This document shows, one piece after another, positions 6,780 through 12,881 of a DNA stretch of 12,985 bases (positions are counted from its first letter, which is position 1; each line of letters begins with the position of its first letter). The notes beneath the pieces were generated by a model. That model ran no database searches. It worked only from the letters and a program-made list of their open reading frames with translations, and was not told where the DNA came from. The position numbers and the translations under genes are program-made. Origin of the DNA: Clostridiaceae bacterium UBA6085 (GTDB lineage: Bacteria > Bacillota > Clostridia > Clostridiales > Clostridiaceae); the NCBI GenBank assembly GCA_002428605.1, contig DIXH01000079.1:1-12985 (forward strand), read 5' to 3'.

Positions 6780-6803
6780 TTGTGAATATCATAACTTTCA
6801 CAA
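6780..6803. promoter_or_regulatory. Inverted repeat just upstream of the lipoprotein promoter
   Basis: Perfect 7-bp arms TTGTGAA (6780-6786) and TTCACAA (6797-6803) are separated by 10 bp. The half-sites recall those of CRP/FNR and Rex proteins, but the spacer is longer than either usually has (6 and about 4). It ends 6 bp before the -35 box, a position suited to an activator. The binding protein is unknown. Confidence 0.45.
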
Positions 6804-6809
6804 AATCGC

Positions 6810-6838
6810 TTGTCGATTACTTAACAATATATTAAAAT
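6810..6838 (+). promoter_or_regulatory. Candidate SigA-type promoter of the lipoprotein gene
   Basis: TTGTCG (6810-6815), a 17-bp spacer and TAAAAT (6833-6838) give a moderate match. The expected leader is about 35 nt, ending in GGAGGT (6864-6869) placed 9 nt before the ATG. Confidence 0.5.
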
Positions 6839-6878
6839 TGACTTGTAAAACAAAAAACCATTTGGAGGTCAGGGAAAC

Positions 6879-7958
6879 ATGAAAAAGACTATATCAATCG
6901 TTTTGTCAGCAGTTCTCGCTCTTGGCGTACTTGCCGGATGCGGAGCAAAGACACCGACTACACCAACCACAGCGCCAACAGCAGCACCAACAGCAGCACC
7001 AACTACACCTGCAGCGACTGGATTTGCTAAGATAGGTCTTGGATTAGTTACATCAATAGCTAAGTCAAAGGACGTTGATCCTGAGAAGGGTGCAACAGCA
7101 CAGGTTGACACAGTCATGGTAGCTGCAGCGTTCGACAAGGACGGAAAGGTTCTTTCCGTAATCATCGACAATGCACAGACTAAGGTTGTTTACGACAAGG
7201 ACATGAAGCTCACTTCCGATGTAGCGGCTCCAATCAAGACAAAGCTTGAGCTTGGAAACGACTATGGAATGAAGGCAGCTACTACAATAGGAAAAGAGTG
7301 GTTCGAGCAGGCTGGAGCACTTGGCGACTGGATGGTCGGCAAGACTGTAGCTGAAGTAAAGGCACTCAAGGTTAAGGTCAAGGACGACGCACACAAGAAT
7401 GTTCCTGACGTACCGGAGCTTACTTCACTTGTTACCATCACTGTAGAGGACTACATAAAGGGACTTGAGAAGGCATATGCAAACGCACAGGAAGTTGAAG
7501 CAGGAGCTGTAAAGCTCGGACTTGGACAGGGCGTTTCAATAGCAAAGTCAAAGGGCGAAGATGCAGACAAGGGAGCAACCGCACAGGTTGACACAACTAT
7601 CGTAGTTACAGCACTTGATAAGGACGGAAAGGTTGCAGGAACAGTTATCGACGTAGCACAGACTAAGGTTGCTTACGACGTAGACGGTAAGGTAACTTCC
7701 GACAAGACTGCAGTTGTTAAGTCAAAGCAGGAACTTGGAAACGACTATGGAATGAAGGCAGCTTCAAAGATAGGCAAGGAATGGTTCGAGCAGGCTAATG
7801 CACTTGCAGCATGGACAGTTGGAAAGTCAGTTGCTGATGTAACTGGAATGAAGCTTCTTGAAGGCAAGTCAGACGACGCAGAGCTCAAGACATCCGTAAC
7901 TGTATCAGTACAGGGATACCTTGATGCATTCAAGGAAGCAGCTGAGAAAGCAAAATAA
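6879..7958 (+). CDS. Secreted lipoprotein with two tandem FMN-binding-like modules
   Basis: The product has 359 residues. A lipoprotein signal peptide ends in LAGC (Cys21), so the protein is lipid-anchored outside the membrane. A Thr/Pro/Ala linker (22-47) follows, then two homologous modules starting at Gly48 and Gly209. Each reads GxGxxxSIAKSK, D-x-x-K-G-A-T (Thr73, Thr234), AQVDT, a DKDGKV...ID strand pair, a LGNDYGMKAA..IGKEWFEQ helix, a W-x-VGK-x-VA-(D/E)-V element, and a final S-x-(V)-T segment (Thr186, Thr341) before an amphipathic helix. The strand order and ending resemble FMN-binding domains, where Ser-Gly-Ala-Thr carries covalent FMN, but Gly-Ala is lost there. The D-x-x-K-G-A-T sequence lies at the other end of the module. 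An ApbE flavin transferase is encoded next, so a flavin carrier is plausible. The electron-transfer role is inferred. Codon use looks strongly biased, suggesting high expression. Confidence 0.75.
   Translation: MKKTISIVLSAVLALGVLAGCGAKTPTTPTTAPTAAPTAAPTTPAATGFAKIGLGLVTSIAKSKDVDPEKGATAQVDTVMVAAAFDKDGKVLSVIIDNAQTKVVYDKDMKLTSDVAAPIKTKLELGNDYGMKAATTIGKEWFEQAGALGDWMVGKTVAEVKALKVKVKDDAHKNVPDVPELTSLVTITVEDYIKGLEKAYANAQEVEAGAVKLGLGQGVSIAKSKGEDADKGATAQVDTTIVVTALDKDGKVAGTVIDVAQTKVAYDVDGKVTSDKTAVVKSKQELGNDYGMKAASKIGKEWFEQANALAAWTVGKSVADVTGMKLLEGKSDDAELKTSVTVSVQGYLDAFKEAAEKAK
7251..7763 (+). repeat. Internal duplication in the lipoprotein gene with a 30-bp exact repeat
   Basis: The two modules are offset by 483 bp (161 codons). 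Within them the 30 bases at 7251-7280 recur exactly at 7734-7763, encoding LGNDYGMKAA. Surrounding codons differ at many synonymous sites, so this segment is unusually well kept. Confidence 0.85.
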
Positions 7959-7976
7959 TTTTTAATAAGCAATAGG

Positions 7977-8010
7977 ATCCCGCCCTGAGGTTTCTCCGGG
8001 CGGGATTTTT
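7977..8010 (+). terminator. Rho-independent terminator after the lipoprotein gene
   Basis: A perfect 9-bp stem pairs ATCCCGCCC (7977-7985) with GGGCGGGAT (7998-8006). A small extra GAG/CTC pairing sits inside the loop, and T residues run to 8010. Confidence 0.95.
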
Positions 8011-8029
8011 CAAGGTTTTTTAAGGTTAT

Positions 8030-8062
8030 TTGGATATACTCTGTAACGGTGTATGGTATGAT
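8030..8062 (+). promoter_or_regulatory. Candidate promoter of the apbE-like gene
   Basis: TGGTATGAT (8054-8062) is an extended -10 element (TGn plus TATGAT). The nearest -35-like hexamer TTGGAT (8030-8035) is 21 bp away, which is too far, so the extended -10 would carry most of the signal. A strong terminator just upstream makes a separate promoter likely. Confidence 0.4.
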
Positions 8063-8128
8063 ATACCGGTATCAAAAGGAATTAGACTCGTGGTCAAAGC
8101 TTGCTTTGAAGGGCGAGGAGGAGGACAT

Positions 8129-9223
8129 ATGCGAAGGTTAGTTATCGCACTCATGGCAGTAGTCGTTGCAGCAGGAATATTTACAGGGTGTGGTGAAAAA
8201 GAGCCTGAACCCACCGTATCATATACAAAATACTCAAATACCTTCTTCGATGCATTCGATACCGTCATTACGGTAATCGGATATACTGCGACTGAAGAGG
8301 AGTTCAATGAATACTACGAGGACATAAGGGAGCAATACGGCGAGTATCATCAGCTCTATGATATCTACAACACCTATGCAGGAATAAACAACCTTAAGAC
8401 TATTAACGACAATGCAGGCAAGGAGCCTGTGAAGGTTGACAAGAAGATAATAGACCTTTTGAAGTTCGCGAAGGAATGGTACGACAAGACAGGTGGAAGG
8501 ACAAACATAGCTCTTGGAGCAATGCTTTCGATCTGGTCGGATTACAGGAATGAAGGCATGGATGACCCGATGAATGCCAAGCTTCCTCCAATGGATGAGC
8601 TTAAGGCGGCAATGGAGCATGTGGATATAAATAAGGTGATTATAGATGAAGCCAATTCCACAGTATATCTCGAGGATCCTGAGATGAGACTGGATGTCGG
8701 AGCTGTCGCTAAGGGATATGCAACAGAAATGATAGGCGAAGATATGAGGGAGAAAGGGTTCACATCACTCATACTCAGTGCCGGAGGAAACGTTAAGGCA
8801 CTCGACAAGCCGCTGGACAACATACGGGACAGATGGGGAGTCGGAATACAGAATCCTGATGAATCGATCGTCGGAGAGGATGCTACACTGGACACCGTAT
8901 ATCTAAACAATCTCTGCGTTGTAAGCTCAGGTGATTACCAGAGGTACTATATAGTTGATGAAAAGAAGTACCATCATCTCATTGACCCTACAACACTTAT
9001 GCCCGGAGACTACTTTAAGGCTGTTACTGTAATCACACCAAATTCTGGTTTGGCTGACTTCCTGTCAACTACAGTGTTCCTGATGGACATTGAAGCAGGC
9101 AAGAAGCTTATCGCGACGATTCCGGATACCTATGCCTACTGGGTTACCATGGAAGGCGAAGTGGTGATTTCAGAGGGCCTTGAGAAGATGCTGAAGAGCA
9201 AGGGTGCTTCAGGAGCGGATTAA
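8129..9223 (+). CDS. apbE: ApbE-family FAD:protein FMN transferase, lipoprotein form
   Basis: I place the start at the ATG at 8129, which follows GAGGAGGAGG and begins a signal peptide with lipobox FTGC (Cys21). The longer frame from 8030 runs through the ribosome binding site. The product has 364 residues. ApbE signatures are present in order: FDTVITV near the N-terminus, GGRTNIALGAMLSIW, RLDVGAVAKGYATEMI, LSAGGNVKALDKP, a (S)SGDYQRYY segment, HHLIDPTT (His282-Pro287), and LADFLSTT with Asp310 and Thr314 at the spacing of the Mg2+ ligands. The family moves FMN from FAD onto Thr (or Ser) of extracytoplasmic acceptor proteins. Acting as a membrane-anchored enzyme outside the cell, it would modify partners such as the lipoprotein encoded just upstream, which is inferred. 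The terminator between the genes means separate or read-through expression. Confidence 0.92.
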   Translation: MRRLVIALMAVVVAAGIFTGCGEKEPEPTVSYTKYSNTFFDAFDTVITVIGYTATEEEFNEYYEDIREQYGEYHQLYDIYNTYAGINNLKTINDNAGKEPVKVDKKIIDLLKFAKEWYDKTGGRTNIALGAMLSIWSDYRNEGMDDPMNAKLPPMDELKAAMEHVDINKVIIDEANSTVYLEDPEMRLDVGAVAKGYATEMIGEDMREKGFTSLILSAGGNVKALDKPLDNIRDRWGVGIQNPDESIVGEDATLDTVYLNNLCVVSSGDYQRYYIVDEKKYHHLIDPTTLMPGDYFKAVTVITPNSGLADFLSTTVFLMDIEAGKKLIATIPDTYAYWVTMEGEVVISEGLEKMLKSKGASGAD

Positions 9224-9280
9224 CCTACAGAACCAATCGGAATGGCAAATATGAACTTTTTGGTTTATAGCAAAAAGAAA

Positions 9281-9309
9281 TTGACAACCGCAATTGGCGG
9301 GTATAGAAT
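9281..9309 (+). promoter_or_regulatory. Strong SigA-type promoter of rpsD
   Basis: TTGACA (9281-9286), a 17-bp spacer and TAGAAT (9304-9309) form a near-consensus promoter. A leader of about 60 nt follows, ending with GGAGGT (9359-9364) 11 nt before the ATG. Ribosomal protein S4 often controls its own leader. I see CCGCGG and short pairings here but no known motif. Confidence 0.85.
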
Positions 9310-9375
9310 AAATGATGGCTATCCAAAAGGAAAAAATACCGCGGCAAGTATTTATTTTGGAGGTAAAGATCAAAG

Positions 9376-9969
9376 ATGGCAAAAATGATGGGACCACGTT
9401 TCAAGGCGGCAAGAAGGCTTGGACTTAACGTCGTAGGACATCCGAAGGCGATGAACAGGGCGAAGAAGGGCACAGGCAGAGCGGACAAGAAGCTTTCCGA
9501 GTATGGAGTTCAGCTCCTCGAGAAGCAGAGACTCAGAGCATACTACAACGTTCTTGAGAAGCAGTTCGTAAGGTACGTAGAAAAGGCGATGAAGTCCAAG
9601 GAACAGCCTGGACCAGCACTCCTCATACTTCTTGAGAAGAGGCTTGACAATATGGTATACAGGATGGGATTTGCTAATTCCATCAGACAGGCAAGACAGA
9701 TGGTAAACCACGGACATTTCCTCATAAACGGAAAGAAGATCGACATTCCTTCCTATGGTCTTAATGTAGGAGATGTAGTTGAGCTCAGGGAGAAATCAAG
9801 GAAGACACAGCTCTTCGTTGACAACTTCAATACGATCACAGCTTCACCGCTGGGATACATCGAGAAAGATGTCGAGAACTGGAAGGCTAAGCTTGTAAGG
9901 GATCCACAGAGGGAAGAGCTTCCTATAGTGATCAACGAGCAGCTCATAGTCGAGTACTACTCAAAGTAA
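9376..9969 (+). CDS. rpsD: 30S ribosomal protein S4, zinc-free form, stand-alone gene
   Basis: This protein of 197 residues binds 16S rRNA early in small-subunit assembly. The N-terminus MAKMMGPRFKAARRLGLNVVGHPKA lacks the four cysteines of the zinc-binding S4 form. The central LSEYGVQLLEKQRLRAYYNVLEKQF and the S4 RNA-binding domain (LEKRLDNMVYRMGFANSIRQARQMV, HGHFLINGKKIDIPSY, GDVVELREKS) are intact, as is the ending IVEYYSK. Many Clostridia carry such an S4 outside the rpoA operon, either alone or beside a zinc-binding copy. Here it has its own promoter and terminator and sits between apbE and mrnC. Whether it is the only S4 of this organism cannot be told. Confidence 0.97.
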   Translation: MAKMMGPRFKAARRLGLNVVGHPKAMNRAKKGTGRADKKLSEYGVQLLEKQRLRAYYNVLEKQFVRYVEKAMKSKEQPGPALLILLEKRLDNMVYRMGFANSIRQARQMVNHGHFLINGKKIDIPSYGLNVGDVVELREKSRKTQLFVDNFNTITASPLGYIEKDVENWKAKLVRDPQREELPIVINEQLIVEYYSK

Positions 9970-9979
9970 GAATTTACAA

Positions 9980-10016
9980 AACAGGGGTCTGGAATTCCAG
10001 GTCCCTTGTTTTTTGC
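9980..10016 (+). terminator. Rho-independent terminator after rpsD
   Basis: A long stem pairs 9980-9992 with 9997-10010 around the loop AATT, with one bulged T (10007) and two wobble pairs, followed by TTTT. It starts 10 nt after the stop codon. Confidence 0.9.
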
Positions 10017-10069
10017 ATTAAGGATTGCTATTGTTGTATTGATAATGGACTGATAAGGAGCAGAGAGTG

Positions 10070-10498
10070 ATGGAAAAGAAGGACGCAATAAATCTTAATC
10101 CGCTTATTCTTGCGTTTGTAGGGGACTCGACATTCGAGAACTTTGTAAGGGAAAGGATAATCCGAAGAGGTAATGCTAGCCTTCCCCACAAGCTGCACAT
10201 TGAGGCCATCAGGTACGTAAAAGCCGCAAACCAGAGTTATATCATGGAAGTGATTGAAAGCTTGCTCAGCGAAGAGGAAGCCTACATATACAAGAGGGGC
10301 AGGAACATGAAGTCAATGACCGTCCCTAAAAACGCAAAGGTGATCGACTACAGGAGAGCAACGGGATTCGAGGCTCTGATAGGCTATCTGTTCCTTACCG
10401 GCGAAGAAGAAAGGCTCAAGGAGATAATGGAGCTTTCAGCAAAGGCTGTAGAGGAACGGATAGAAGAGAGACATGAAGAAATGAAAGGAGTGAAATGA
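10070..10498 (+). CDS. mrnC: Mini-ribonuclease III (MrnC)
   Basis: The product has 142 residues: an RNase III catalytic domain without the double-stranded RNA-binding domain. AAGGAG (10055-10060) suits either the GTG at 10067 or the ATG at 10070, and I chose the ATG. The signature LAFVGDSTFENFVRE (14-28) has the metal-binding Asp19 and Glu23, YKRGRN (74-79) matches the conserved RGRN segment, and RRATGFEALIGYLFL (95-109) has the second acidic residue, Glu101. Characterised members mature the ends of 23S rRNA as dimers. In Firmicutes mrnC lies next to cysS. Here about 3.7 kb (lipoprotein, apbE, rpsD) lies between, which looks like an insertion into the ancestral order. Its stop is 1 nt before rlmB, so the two are coupled. 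Confidence 0.93.
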   Translation: MEKKDAINLNPLILAFVGDSTFENFVRERIIRRGNASLPHKLHIEAIRYVKAANQSYIMEVIESLLSEEEAYIYKRGRNMKSMTVPKNAKVIDYRRATGFEALIGYLFLTGEEERLKEIMELSAKAVEERIEERHEEMKGVK

Positions 10499-10499
10499 A

Positions 10500-11417
10500 A
10501 TGGCTAAGAGAGACGGACTAAACTTCGACAGGTCGAAGAAGAAGGGTGCCAAAAGTGATACACAGGTCAGGGATGCAGCAAGGAAGCCGGTTGAAAAGCG
10601 CCAGGCGGAGGACAGGAAGCCTGTGGAAAGAAAGCCGGCAGCTGACAGAAAGCCGGCAGTGGAGCCTGAGATAAACGAGAATATCGTGGTCGGCAGGAAT
10701 GCAGTGCTGGAGGTTCTCGATTCAAAGCTGACCGTTGAGAAGATACTTGTCGCAAAGGGAGATACTTCAGGCTCGATAAACAAGATAATACCTATTGCCA
10801 AGGAGAGGGGGATCCCTGTAATCGAGGCTGACAGGAGGAAGCTTGACAGCATGAGCGCCGGAGAATCCCATCAGGGTGTAATAGCCTATGTAACCCCCTA
10901 CAGGTATTCAGAGGTCAAGGACATCCTTGACAAGGCTGCTGAAAAGGGCGAGAAGCCATTCATCCTTATATTGGATGAGATAGAGGATCCGCACAATCTC
11001 GGGTCAATCATAAGGACAGCTGAGCTTTCGGGAGTCCATGGGGTGATAATACCCAAGAGGAGAAGCGCTTCTGTGAACAGCACGGTCTACAAGACATCTG
11101 CTGGCGCTGTGAACCACATGCTCATAGCAAAGGTGTCAAACCTTGCGAGAGAGGTTGATGATCTCAAGAAAGAAGGGATATTCGTCTACGGGGCAGACAT
11201 GGACGGAGACTCCGCAAGCTTCGCGACGGACTTTTCAGGAGGAGTGGCTCTTATCATAGGAAACGAAGGAAAGGGCATTTCAAGGCTTTTGAAGGAAAAG
11301 TGCGACAGCGTCGTTTCAATCCCGATGGCAGGCAAGCTTAACTCGCTGAACGCATCTGTAGCTGCAGGCATACTGATGTACGAAGTGATGGTGCAGAGGC
11401 TTCCGATAGAAGAATAA
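10500..11417 (+). CDS. rlmB: 23S rRNA (guanosine-2'-O-)-methyltransferase RlmB-like (SpoU/TrmH family) with repeat-rich N-terminal extension
   Basis: AAAGGAG (10484-10490) lies 9 nt before the ATG. The 305 residues are longer than the ~245 of E. coli RlmB. Residues 1-58 are a basic, probably disordered extension holding three 11-residue repeats that begin RKPV or RKPA (28, 39, 50). The substrate-binding domain starts at NIVVGRNAVLEVL (~61). The SPOUT knot follows with motif 1 LDEIEDPHNLGSIIRTAE, motif 2 IIGNEGKGIS and motif 3 SIPMAGKLNSLNASVAAGI. Such enzymes use S-adenosylmethionine to methylate a 2'-OH in RNA, here most likely in 23S rRNA. The exact nucleotide is not certain. It follows mrnC directly and precedes yacP, as in other Firmicutes. 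Confidence 0.93.
   Translation: MAKRDGLNFDRSKKKGAKSDTQVRDAARKPVEKRQAEDRKPVERKPAADRKPAVEPEINENIVVGRNAVLEVLDSKLTVEKILVAKGDTSGSINKIIPIAKERGIPVIEADRRKLDSMSAGESHQGVIAYVTPYRYSEVKDILDKAAEKGEKPFILILDEIEDPHNLGSIIRTAELSGVHGVIIPKRRSASVNSTVYKTSAGAVNHMLIAKVSNLAREVDDLKKEGIFVYGADMDGDSASFATDFSGGVALIIGNEGKGISRLLKEKCDSVVSIPMAGKLNSLNASVAAGILMYEVMVQRLPIEE
10581..10670 (+). repeat. 33-bp imperfect tandem repeat in rlmB
   Basis: Units start at 10581, 10614 and 10647, each opening with AGG/AGA AAG CCN. They encode three 11-residue blocks rich in Arg, Lys, Pro, Glu and Ala. The third unit is partial. Confidence 0.75.
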
Positions 11418-11456
11418 GGTCAGAAATCAGGGATCGGGTAATCTGAGAATCAATGC

Positions 11457-11501
11457 GTATACAGGCTGTTTTTTTAAGGAACGGCCTGTATACTTTTATT
11501 T
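11457..11501 (+). terminator. Rho-independent terminator after rlmB
   Basis: A 14-bp stem pairs 11457-11470 with 11480-11493 (one wobble pair) around a 9-nt loop, followed by TTTTATTT. No clear promoter is visible between it and yacP, so some read-through is likely. Confidence 0.92.
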
Positions 11502-11530
11502 AGAAGCAAATTGAGGGGTGAAGCCTTAAT

Positions 11531-12031
11531 ATGAGGACTGTTTTCATAGATGGATACAATGTCATCAATTCCTGGCAGGAGCTGAAGGACCTTGAATTCG
11601 GCATTGCCAGGGAGAAACTCATAGAGTTCATGGTGAACTATGCAAGCTACTACGATTCCAGGGTAGTGGTTGTCTTTGATGCACACCGGGTAGCTGGAGG
11701 GAGTGAAAAGAGGGATACCCTCGACAGGGTGGAAATCGTGTTCACGAAGGATGGGGAAACGGCAGATGCCTTCATAGAGCACAGCGTGGACCAGATCGGG
11801 AAGCGTGTTGAGGTCCTGGTTGTGACCTCTGACTCTCTGGAGCAGCAGATAATATTCGGAAGAGGGGCCACCAGGATGAGCTCCAAGGAGTTCAGGGCTG
11901 AATTCAAGGATGCTGAAAGAAGCATCAGGGAAAAGACCAGGGAGCTTTCGGACAAGGTTCGTCATACGCTTGCGGAAAGAGTTGATGAAGAGGCTCTCGA
12001 AAAGCTTGAGAAGATGCGCCGGGATGGCTGA
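11531..12031 (+). CDS. rae1: NYN-domain ribosome-associated endoribonuclease (YacP/Rae1)
   Basis: The product has 166 residues. GAGGGGTG (11513-11520) lies 10 nt before the ATG. The PIN/NYN nuclease core is clear: FIDGYNVINSW with Asp7, VVVVFDAHRV (45-54), DGETADAFIE with Asp74 and Asp79, and VVTSDSLEQ with Asp101. FGRGATRMSSKEF follows, then a charged C-terminal helix (~115-166). In Bacillus subtilis this protein (YacP, renamed Rae1) cleaves certain mRNAs in the ribosomal A site. The order rlmB-yacP-sigH is the same there. The acidic catalytic residues are intact, so an active enzyme is expected. The target messages in this organism are unknown. Confidence 0.92.
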   Translation: MRTVFIDGYNVINSWQELKDLEFGIAREKLIEFMVNYASYYDSRVVVVFDAHRVAGGSEKRDTLDRVEIVFTKDGETADAFIEHSVDQIGKRVEVLVVTSDSLEQQIIFGRGATRMSSKEFRAEFKDAERSIREKTRELSDKVRHTLAERVDEEALEKLEKMRRDG

Positions 12032-12036
12032 TTTCC

Positions 12037-12066
12037 TTGACTTTAAAAGGATCCGAAGCCTATAAT
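12037..12066 (+). promoter_or_regulatory. SigA-type promoter of sigH
   Basis: TTGACT (12037-12042), an 18-bp spacer and a perfect TATAAT (12061-12066). The expected start of transcription is near 12073, about 25 nt before the chosen start codon, so a start at 12068 is excluded for this transcript. Confidence 0.85.
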
Positions 12067-12097
12067 TTTGGTAACAGCGGTAAAGGAGGGCTTGCCT

Positions 12098-12724
12098 TTG
12101 TGGGATATGCCAGGTACACGCCATTTCAGTTCCATGCCTGATGAAGAAATAGTGGTTCTTGCACAGAGGGGAGATAAGGCTGCCTCCGATTTTATCACGG
12201 AAAAGTACTATCCTCTTGTCAGGAACAAGGCCAGGGGCTATTTTCTCGTGGGCGCGGACAGCGACGACATCCAGCAGGAAGGCCTGATCGGACTCTATGA
12301 GGCCGTAAGGGACTACAATTCTGATAAGCAGGCCTCATTCAGGACGTTTGCAGAGATGTGCATAAAAAGGCAGATCATGACTGCGATCAAGACAGCCACA
12401 AGGCAGAAGCACATACCACTGAACACTTATGTGTCGCTGAGCAAGCCTTCAGGGAGTGATGAGGGGGACAAGCCTCTTATAGAGCTTATCCCATTCTCGG
12501 GGAGTGACAACCCGGAGGATATGTTCATCAGCCTGGAGAATGTAAATGAAATGAACTCTGAGATAGGCTCCAGCCTTTCTGAATTCGAGCTTAGGGTCCT
12601 TAACCTCTACCTTTCAGGGGTCAGCTACCTGGGAATTGCAATGAACCTCGGCAAGGAAGAAAAGGCCATAGACAACGCAATTCAAAGGATCAGGAGGAAA
12701 CTGTCAAGGACCAGAGCCAGATGA
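12098..12724 (+). CDS. sigH: RNA polymerase sigma factor SigH (Spo0H)
   Basis: I chose the TTG at 12098: AAAGGAGGG (12082-12090) lies 7 nt before it. The TTG at 12068 precedes the transcription start, and the ATG at 12107 is 16 nt from the SD. This gives 208 residues. Region 2 (about 35-105) contains ARGYFLVGADSDDIQQEG, IGLYEAVRDYNSD and FAEMCIKRQIMTAIKTATRQ, all close to Bacillus SigH. IPLNTYVSL follows. Region 4 (about 150-205) has LSEFELRVLNLYLSGVSYLGIA and KAIDNAIQRIRRKL. SigH drives transition-state and early sporulation genes in sporulating Firmicutes, and competence or other programmes in non-sporulating ones, so it does not prove sporulation. It has its own promoter and is followed by tRNA-Thr. 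Confidence 0.95.
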   Translation: MWDMPGTRHFSSMPDEEIVVLAQRGDKAASDFITEKYYPLVRNKARGYFLVGADSDDIQQEGLIGLYEAVRDYNSDKQASFRTFAEMCIKRQIMTAIKTATRQKHIPLNTYVSLSKPSGSDEGDKPLIELIPFSGSDNPEDMFISLENVNEMNSEIGSSLSEFELRVLNLYLSGVSYLGIAMNLGKEEKAIDNAIQRIRRKLSRTRAR

Positions 12725-12758
12725 GCCTGATGTAAGCCCTTAGAATTCAGATTTTGTA

Positions 12759-12787
12759 TTGACAAGGGCAATCGATTCTAGTAATAT
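12759..12787 (+). promoter_or_regulatory. Promoter of tRNA-Thr
   Basis: Consensus TTGACA (12759-12764), a 17-bp spacer and TAATAT (12782-12787). The -10 lies within a perfect inverted repeat, CTAGTAA-TAT-TTACTAG (12778-12794). Confidence 0.88.
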
Positions 12788-12809
12788 TTACTAGGTAAAC
12801 GAATTGCCC
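12766..12809. repeat. Nested inverted repeats over the tRNA-Thr promoter
   Basis: The outer arms GGGCAAT (12766-12772) and ATTGCCC (12803-12809) surround the inner arms CTAGTAA (12778-12784) and TTACTAG (12788-12794). Both pairs have nearly the same centre. The right outer arm overlaps the first four bases of the tRNA. Confidence 0.6.
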
Positions 12810-12881
12810 ATATAGCTCAGTCGGTAGAGCGTCACCTTGGTAAGGTGGAGGTCAGCGGTTCAATCCCGCTTATGGGCTCCA
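12806..12881 (+). tRNA. tRNA-Thr (anticodon GGU)
   Basis: A complete 76-nt cloverleaf: acceptor arms GCCCATA/TATGGGC, D stem GCTC/GAGC, anticodon stem TCACC/GGTGG with loop TTGGTAA (anticodon GGT at 34-36), T arm AGCGG-TTCAATC-CCGCT, discriminator T and an encoded CCA. It reads ACC and ACU threonine codons. No terminator follows before the next ribosome binding site. Confidence 0.97.

Noticed and set aside
8030..8128. Upstream start for the apbE-like gene
   Set aside because: It runs through the ribosome binding site and would bury the lipoprotein signal peptide. The ATG at 8129 gives a clean lipobox.
9231..9265. AACCAA/TTGGTT inverted repeat after apbE
   Set aside because: Six weak pairs with a 23-nt loop and no T run. 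Not a convincing terminator.
12068..12097. TTG at 12068 as the start of sigH
   Set aside because: It lies between the -10 box and the expected transcription start. A strong ribosome binding site serves the TTG at 12098.
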